A DNA stretch of 16,353 bases from Bacilli bacterium. Its GTDB lineage: Bacteria; Bacillota_I; Bacilli_A; RFN20; CAG-826. The position numbers and the translations under genes were made by a program. The first letter of the stretch is position 1. Each line of letters starts with the position of its first letter. Shown piece after piece: positions 12,873 through 16,353 of this stretch. The notes under the pieces are model-generated. The model worked only from the letters and a program-made list of their open reading frames with translations, had not been told where the DNA came from and did not search any database. The stretch is from assembly GCA_016296285.1 (NCBI GenBank), contig JAEDJP010000022.1:1-16353 (forward strand), given 5' to 3'.

Positions 12873-13610
12873 TCAGCCATTTCGTTTCGCAAGGGAATCG
12901 CGAAGGTGGGACAAGGGCATGTCTTGGAACGTGACCATGTCGACGTGAGGCAACACCTTCTGAAGCTTTTCCTCCGTGTCGATGGTCCAGACGTTGAGGA
13001 GGTGGCCCTTTTCCCGGAGCCTTTGAACCTTCGGATCCTCGACGAGGGTGTCTTGGACGTCCATGAAATCGAAATTGTAGCCAAGCTGGATGACCCAAGT
13101 GGCGGTGTCGGTGACAAGGAGGCCGGTGGAATGGCGGCAGCCGGAAACCCAAAGCAGGGCACGGGGATCAAAGGAGATGACCACGAGTTTCGATGGATCC
13201 TTGACTTGGGCGAACTCTTTCTTTGCTTGACGGGCCAAGGCGAAGTAGTTCCTGTCCTTCGTCTTGAGTTCGACGACCAAAGGAACCCGTTCTTGGACGA
13301 GGTCGTAAAGCTCTTGGAACGTCGGGACTTCCCCGCCGTCAAGAAGGCGATACCCCTCCTTGATTTCGGAAAGGGTCAGATCCTCGATGATTCCTTCCTT
13401 CCCGGTGGTTCTAAGCAAAGACGAATCGTGGCAGACGACGAGGTGTTTGTCTTTCGATAGGTGGACGTCGCACTCGATCGCGACCCCCGCATCGACGGCT
13501 TTTTGGAAGGCCCCCATGCCGTTTTCCGTCGAGACGGCGTCATGGAGACCACGATGGGCGATCCCTTGGAACAGCAGGGGATCGTAGGGGCTTTTGCGTT
13601 TGTTTTTCAT
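12873..13610 (-). CDS. Glycerophosphodiester phosphodiesterase family protein
   Basis: 245 residues with the GDPD TIM-barrel motifs in order: H19RG with the downstream TEN(28-30), E46CD48 (metal ligands), catalytic-loop H61D, VELK (113-116) and NVWTID (206-211). The family cleaves glycerophosphodiesters such as glycerophosphocholine to glycerol-3-phosphate and an alcohol, or acts on polyglycerol-phosphate polymers. No signal peptide or membrane segment is present, so it should act in the cytoplasm. It begins four bases after the lipid kinase stop, without a Shine-Dalgarno site; either translation is coupled or a TAAAAT at 13617-13622 drives a leaderless transcript. Together with the kinase it suggests phospholipid or lipoteichoic-acid turnover. 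Confidence 0.92.
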   Translation of the reverse strand: MKNKRKSPYDPLLFQGIAHRGLHDAVSTENGMGAFQKAVDAGVAIECDVHLSKDKHLVVCHDSSLLRTTGKEGIIEDLTLSEIKEGYRLLDGGEVPTFQELYDLVQERVPLVVELKTKDRNYFALARQAKKEFAQVKDPSKLVVISFDPRALLWVSGCRHSTGLLVTDTATWVIQLGYNFDFMDVQDTLVEDPKVQRLREKGHLLNVWTIDTEEKLQKVLPHVDMVTFQDMPLSHLRDSLAKRNG

Positions 13611-13614
13611 ACGC

Positions 13615-14469
13615 TTATTTTACATAAGCTTTGTAGGTCGTGACATCCTCAACGACTTCGCCGTCGATTTGAAGGCCGCAGGGAACGTCGAACGTGACGG
13701 TGATTTCCTTGCCTTGGAGAACGGAAACGTGCTTCTTGTCTTTCACGTGTTTCCCCTTGAAGATGCTTGGGAACATCATGAAGGTCCCAAGCTTTCCTTT
13801 GCCGTGGATGACGACGCTCGTAAGGAGGCCGCTTCCGCGTTTCTGATCCGGGGCGATGTTCATCCCGCCGCCATAGTAACGGCCGTTCATCGCGCTTGCG
13901 AGATAGACTTTCTCGAACGTTTGGGTGACCCCATCGACCGTGACGGTCGCTTTGCGGGGCTTGAAGGGGCCGAAGAGGAGTTTGATCGTGATGTTCGAGT
14001 AATTGATTTCTTTCGCGCCTTCGGCCTTGAGGCGTTCCGCCTCGACGCAGCAATCGCCGTCGATGCCGAACCCGATCCCGTTGATGAAGCGATAGGTCTT
14101 GCCTTTGACCTCGATCGTGGGGAGGTCCTTGATGTATTCGTTCAAGGGAACGAGCTTGGTTTTCGGGTCTTGCTTGTCCGCGACGTCGTTGAAGAAATCG
14201 TTGCCGGTTCCGAATGATCGGAAAAGCAAATGGCACTTGACGGGGGTGGAGCCAAGCAAGTTGATCGCGTGGTTCAAGGTGCCGTCGCCCCCGGCGAGGA
14301 TGACGTTATCCTCTTCCGTGCATGAGGCGATGAATTCCCCGGGGTTGACTTCCTGAACGCTTTTTAGCTGGAGGTCCGGATAGAATTCCTTCAGTTCTTC
14401 GAAAAGGTTCTTGCCCTCCGCTTTCCCGCGGGAGGAATCCGACAACTCGTTATAAAACAAATAATCCAT
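13615..14469 (-). CDS. Diacylglycerol kinase family lipid kinase (DgkB-like)
   Basis: 284 residues. The catalytic domain shows G60GDGT64LNHAIN, the loop F86GTGND91FF, and the second-domain start INGIGFGIDGD (129-139); the C-terminus has Q267IDGEV272. This is a complete DAGK/YegS-type lipid kinase, with the GTxND loop intact, unlike the family member at 648-1502. In Gram-positive bacteria DgkB returns diacylglycerol, a by-product of lipoteichoic-acid synthesis, to phosphatidic acid at the membrane; that role fits the neighbouring phosphodiesterase. AAAGG lies about eight bases before the ATG at 14469, a moderate binding site. The promoter is not clear; TGTTAGCAT upstream is a weak extended -10. 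Confidence 0.9.
   Translation of the reverse strand: MDYLFYNELSDSSRGKAEGKNLFEELKEFYPDLQLKSVQEVNPGEFIASCTEEDNVILAGGDGTLNHAINLLGSTPVKCHLLFRSFGTGNDFFNDVADKQDPKTKLVPLNEYIKDLPTIEVKGKTYRFINGIGFGIDGDCCVEAERLKAEGAKEINYSNITIKLLFGPFKPRKATVTVDGVTQTFEKVYLASAMNGRYYGGGMNIAPDQKRGSGLLTSVVIHGKGKLGTFMMFPSIFKGKHVKDKKHVSVLQGKEITVTFDVPCGLQIDGEVVEDVTTYKAYVK
13617..13622 (-). promoter_or_regulatory. Possible -10 box before the GDPD gene
   Basis: TAAAAT on the - strand, six bases before the ATG at 13610, overlapping the end of the lipid kinase gene. It fits the leaderless pattern of other genes here but could be chance; no good -35 box. Confidence 0.25.
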
Positions 14470-14564
14470 ATTGAGGCCTTTCTGGTCGTGTTTCGTTCAT
14501 GCTAACACGGAACGGGAAAAATTGCTTGTGTTTTTGAAACGACAAAGGAAAGGAAGACAAACGA

Positions 14565-14579
14565 TGTGAGATAGTCACA
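14565..14579. promoter_or_regulatory. TGTGA-N5-TCACA dyad upstream of the lipid kinase
   Basis: TGTGA (14565-14569) and TCACA (14575-14579) are complementary around GATAG, about 95 bases before the kinase start. It resembles a CRP/FNR-type site but the spacer is five bases, not the usual six. Weak evidence for an operator. Confidence 0.25.
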
Positions 14580-14613
14580 AAAACGAGGAATGGGAAAGAG
14601 CCATAAAGCATCG

Positions 14614-14648
14614 AAAAACGGGAACCCCTATGCAGGAATTCCCGTTTT
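14614..14648 (-). terminator. Rho-independent terminator of the surface protein gene
   Basis: On the - strand AAAACGGGAA (14639-14648) pairs perfectly with TTCCCGTTTT (14615-14624) around a 14-base loop, ending in a run of five T. It begins 20 bases behind the stop of the surface protein gene and isolates it from the lipid kinase operon. Confidence 0.8.
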
Positions 14649-14668
14649 GGCGAAGGATGATCGCGAGA

Positions 14669-16353
14669 TCAGTCTTCCTTCTTGCGCTTGGCGGCAATGG
14701 CGAGGCCGAGGAATCCGACCATGGCGACGAGGGAAGCGCCGGCGACGACGCTGCCTCCGCATCCACGAGTGGCGGGTTCCGGATCAACGGCGGCAGGGGC
14801 TTTGACGGTGATTTGGTAGGTCGCACTCTTGTCCAAATAAGAGACGGTGACGACATACTTGCCGGCTTCGCCCATCTTCACTTTCGAAGAATCGACGATC
14901 GCCTCGGCGGTCACGTCTGCCGTGGTGCCATCGGAATAGGTCGCGATGACCTTAAGACCCGTGGTGACGAATGCTTCGCCAACCTCGAATTCGGTCTTGG
15001 CGCCCGAGACGGCGATGCTCGTCAGGGTGACGGGGACGTACTTCTCGACGAGGGCCATGTCCTCTTTGGCATCGCTCACGATCAAAGCGATTTGGTCGAG
15101 GCTGCTCGAGGCTTCGATTTCGGCGAGGGCGTCGTTATAGATTTTGGTGATGCGAGCGAAATTCTCTTCGGTGTAATCCTCGGAACGATAGGTCGCATAG
15201 GCGTCCTCAAGCTCTTTGACGAAGGCTGCTTTCGCGGCGGCGAACTTCTGCTCCGCGGTTTGGACGGCCGCGATCTTCTCTTTGACCGAGAGGACGTAGG
15301 CGGCATCGTCCGCGGCTTTGCCGTGGAGGAGGAATTGGACACCGGAATTGACGTAGAACTTGATGAGGGCTTTCTCCGCGTCTTCGTAAGGGGTGAGGTC
15401 GAAGCTCGCGAAATAATCGCGGAGTTCCTGGGCGAACGCGTCGTGGCTGTTGTCGACGGGATCCGCTTCCGGCAACGTCTCCAAAGCGTCAACGGTCACT
15501 TTGGTGAGGAGCTGGTCGCTCGTGGTGAAGGATTTGTCGGGAGCGTTGTAAGCCGTAAAGACCACGCGGGCGGTGCTTTGGCCGGAAAGGACGTAGTTGT
15601 AGGTGACAGAATAGAGGCCAGAGGCATTGGCTTCGCCGACGACGGTGCTGTGGACCGGGACGAGGGCGAGGCTGGCGCCCGATCCGGCGTAGACCATGAG
15701 ATCCGGGCACTTCGCGAGGACTTCGCCCGAGACGTAAGCCTGGACGCTCATGAAGTTGTGGCGTTCATCCACGCGGAATTGCACGTAACCGTAAATCCCT
15801 TCCCACCACGTGAGGTTCGTCGGCTCTTCTTCCGGGGACTTCGTGGTCCCGACGACGCTGTCGCCTTCATAATCAATGGCCTGCACGCCATAGAAGTCGG
15901 CGAGGTTCGGGTTGGCATGGACATCGAGCACGTCAAGAGTATCCTCGATCTTTTCGAGCGGGGTATCGGGTTTGACGATGGGCTCGATGACGGGAATGTT
16001 CTCGTCCTTGGACGGCAAGGTTTCGACGGATTCGATCACGACTTTGGTGACTTGCTGCATCCAGACCGCGAGACGGGAATCATAGGAATCGTAAGCGGAG
16101 AAGATGACGCGTCCCCAAGCGGCGCCTTCGGGAACGATGAACTTGTACGTGATGCGGCTCCAGTTGGAGGAGGTCTCGACCGCGTAATTGTTCACCTCGA
16201 GGAAGCGGGAATCCGCCCCGCCGTAATTCGCGACGAAGCCGATGTGGGGGAGGACCGAGACGGCGCTCGGATCGGCGTCCACGACGACGGTCGCGAGGTT
16301 CTGGCCGCTAAGAGAATAGGCGAGATACGCGTATTCCTCGCTCCACCACGTCT
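14669..16353 (-). CDS. Repeat-containing surface protein with bacterial Ig-like domain and C-terminal anchor (partial)
   Basis: The frame is open to the window edge, so the N-terminus and signal peptide are missing; about 561 residues are visible. From the N-side: two related modules, each beginning TWW and ending in a strand-rich VIFSAYDSYDSR/VVFTAYNAPDKS block followed by TKVxxxxxETLP; their starts (16351 and 15811) lie exactly 540 bases, 180 codons, apart. Next is a helical stretch (about 15460-15030) with many Ala, Glu and Lys. Then comes a Big_3-like Ig domain (SIAVSGAKTEFEVGEAFVTT...YSDGTTADVT...YQITVK). The end is GCGGS (from 14764), a hydrophobic segment and KRKKED. This tail has the motif-helix-basic layout of surface-anchor signals but no LPXTG. 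A role in adhesion or glycan binding is likely but not shown. Its own terminator follows. Confidence 0.8.
   Translation of the reverse strand, partial: TWWSEEYAYLAYSLSGQNLATVVVDADPSAVSVLPHIGFVANYGGADSRFLEVNNYAVETSSNWSRITYKFIVPEGAAWGRVIFSAYDSYDSRLAVWMQQVTKVVIESVETLPSKDENIPVIEPIVKPDTPLEKIEDTLDVLDVHANPNLADFYGVQAIDYEGDSVVGTTKSPEEEPTNLTWWEGIYGYVQFRVDERHNFMSVQAYVSGEVLAKCPDLMVYAGSGASLALVPVHSTVVGEANASGLYSVTYNYVLSGQSTARVVFTAYNAPDKSFTTSDQLLTKVTVDALETLPEADPVDNSHDAFAQELRDYFASFDLTPYEDAEKALIKFYVNSGVQFLLHGKAADDAAYVLSVKEKIAAVQTAEQKFAAAKAAFVKELEDAYATYRSEDYTEENFARITKIYNDALAEIEASSSLDQIALIVSDAKEDMALVEKYVPVTLTSIAVSGAKTEFEVGEAFVTTGLKVIATYSDGTTADVTAEAIVDSSKVKMGEAGKYVVTVSYLDKSATYQITVKAPAAVDPEPATRGCGGSVVAGASLVAMVGFLGLAIAAKRKKED

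Noticed and set aside
12213..13460. 415-codon open frame on the + strand
   Set aside because: It lies antisense to the Sir2 and GDPD genes, both certain by motifs. The codon bias of the real genes leaves this frame free of stops; the translation has no family features.
14565..14579. A genuine CRP site before the lipid kinase
   Set aside because: The dyad has a five-base spacer instead of six and no regulator is seen nearby; kept only as a low-confidence dyad.
1..16353. CRISPR array
   Set aside because: No set of regularly spaced 20-40-base repeats was seen; the only tandem array is the 3 x 12-bp unit, which has no spacers.

Overview
The window looks like a chromosome piece from an uncultured low-GC-lineage Gram-positive bacterium (Bacilli; my guess is an Erysipelotrichales/Acholeplasmatales/RF39-like gut or rumen lineage), although its own GC content is moderate. 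The family set points there: RlmA, YqeY, a DgkB-like lipid kinase, a CBS protein with a HEPN-like N-terminus, DUF5662, and a surface protein with a non-LPXTG C-terminal anchor. TGA is used as a stop (for example in ATGA overlaps) and the Trp tRNA has anticodon CCA, so the genetic code is the standard bacterial one. The lineage is inference, not proof.

Layout. Positions 1-2323 (+ strand) hold the 3' end of a MATE exporter, then a diacylglycerol-kinase-family lipid kinase and rlmA, translationally coupled. Positions 2320-3479 (- strand) hold a coupled pair of CBS proteins, converging on rlmA. Positions 3660-7985 are an accessory block: three unrelated Fic-domain genes on the - strand, an AT-rich gene broken by a one-base frameshift, and a short internally deleted IS3-type element. 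The block ends next to tRNA-Trp (8106-8179, -). Positions 8206-11475 (-) form a potassium-uptake operon read trkA1, trkA2, trkH, yqeY. Positions 11497-12839 (-) hold a Sir2 deacylase coupled to a DUF5662 gene. Positions 12873-14469 (-) hold a second lipid kinase and a glycerophosphodiester phosphodiesterase, a phospholipid-turnover pair. Positions 14669-16353 (-) are the C-terminal part of a repeat-containing, membrane-anchored surface protein that runs off the window.

Two patterns run through the window. First, several operon-leading genes have a good -10 hexamer only 6-9 bases before the start codon and no Shine-Dalgarno sequence, so their mRNAs should be leaderless or nearly so, while operon-internal genes have clear Shine-Dalgarno sites. 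Second, each of the three Fic genes carries its own repeat structure at its 5' end: a 10-bp direct repeat with 20-bp period, a perfect 10-bp inverted repeat, and a 3 x 12-bp tandem repeat abutting a promoter. This suggests separate local control of each.

The most promising leads are the Fic cluster with its repeats and one Fic whose catalytic His is Gln, the leaderless-start pattern, the HEPN-like/CBS gene pair, the miniature IS encoding an OrfA-OrfB fusion, and the Cys-containing C-terminal anchor of the surface protein.
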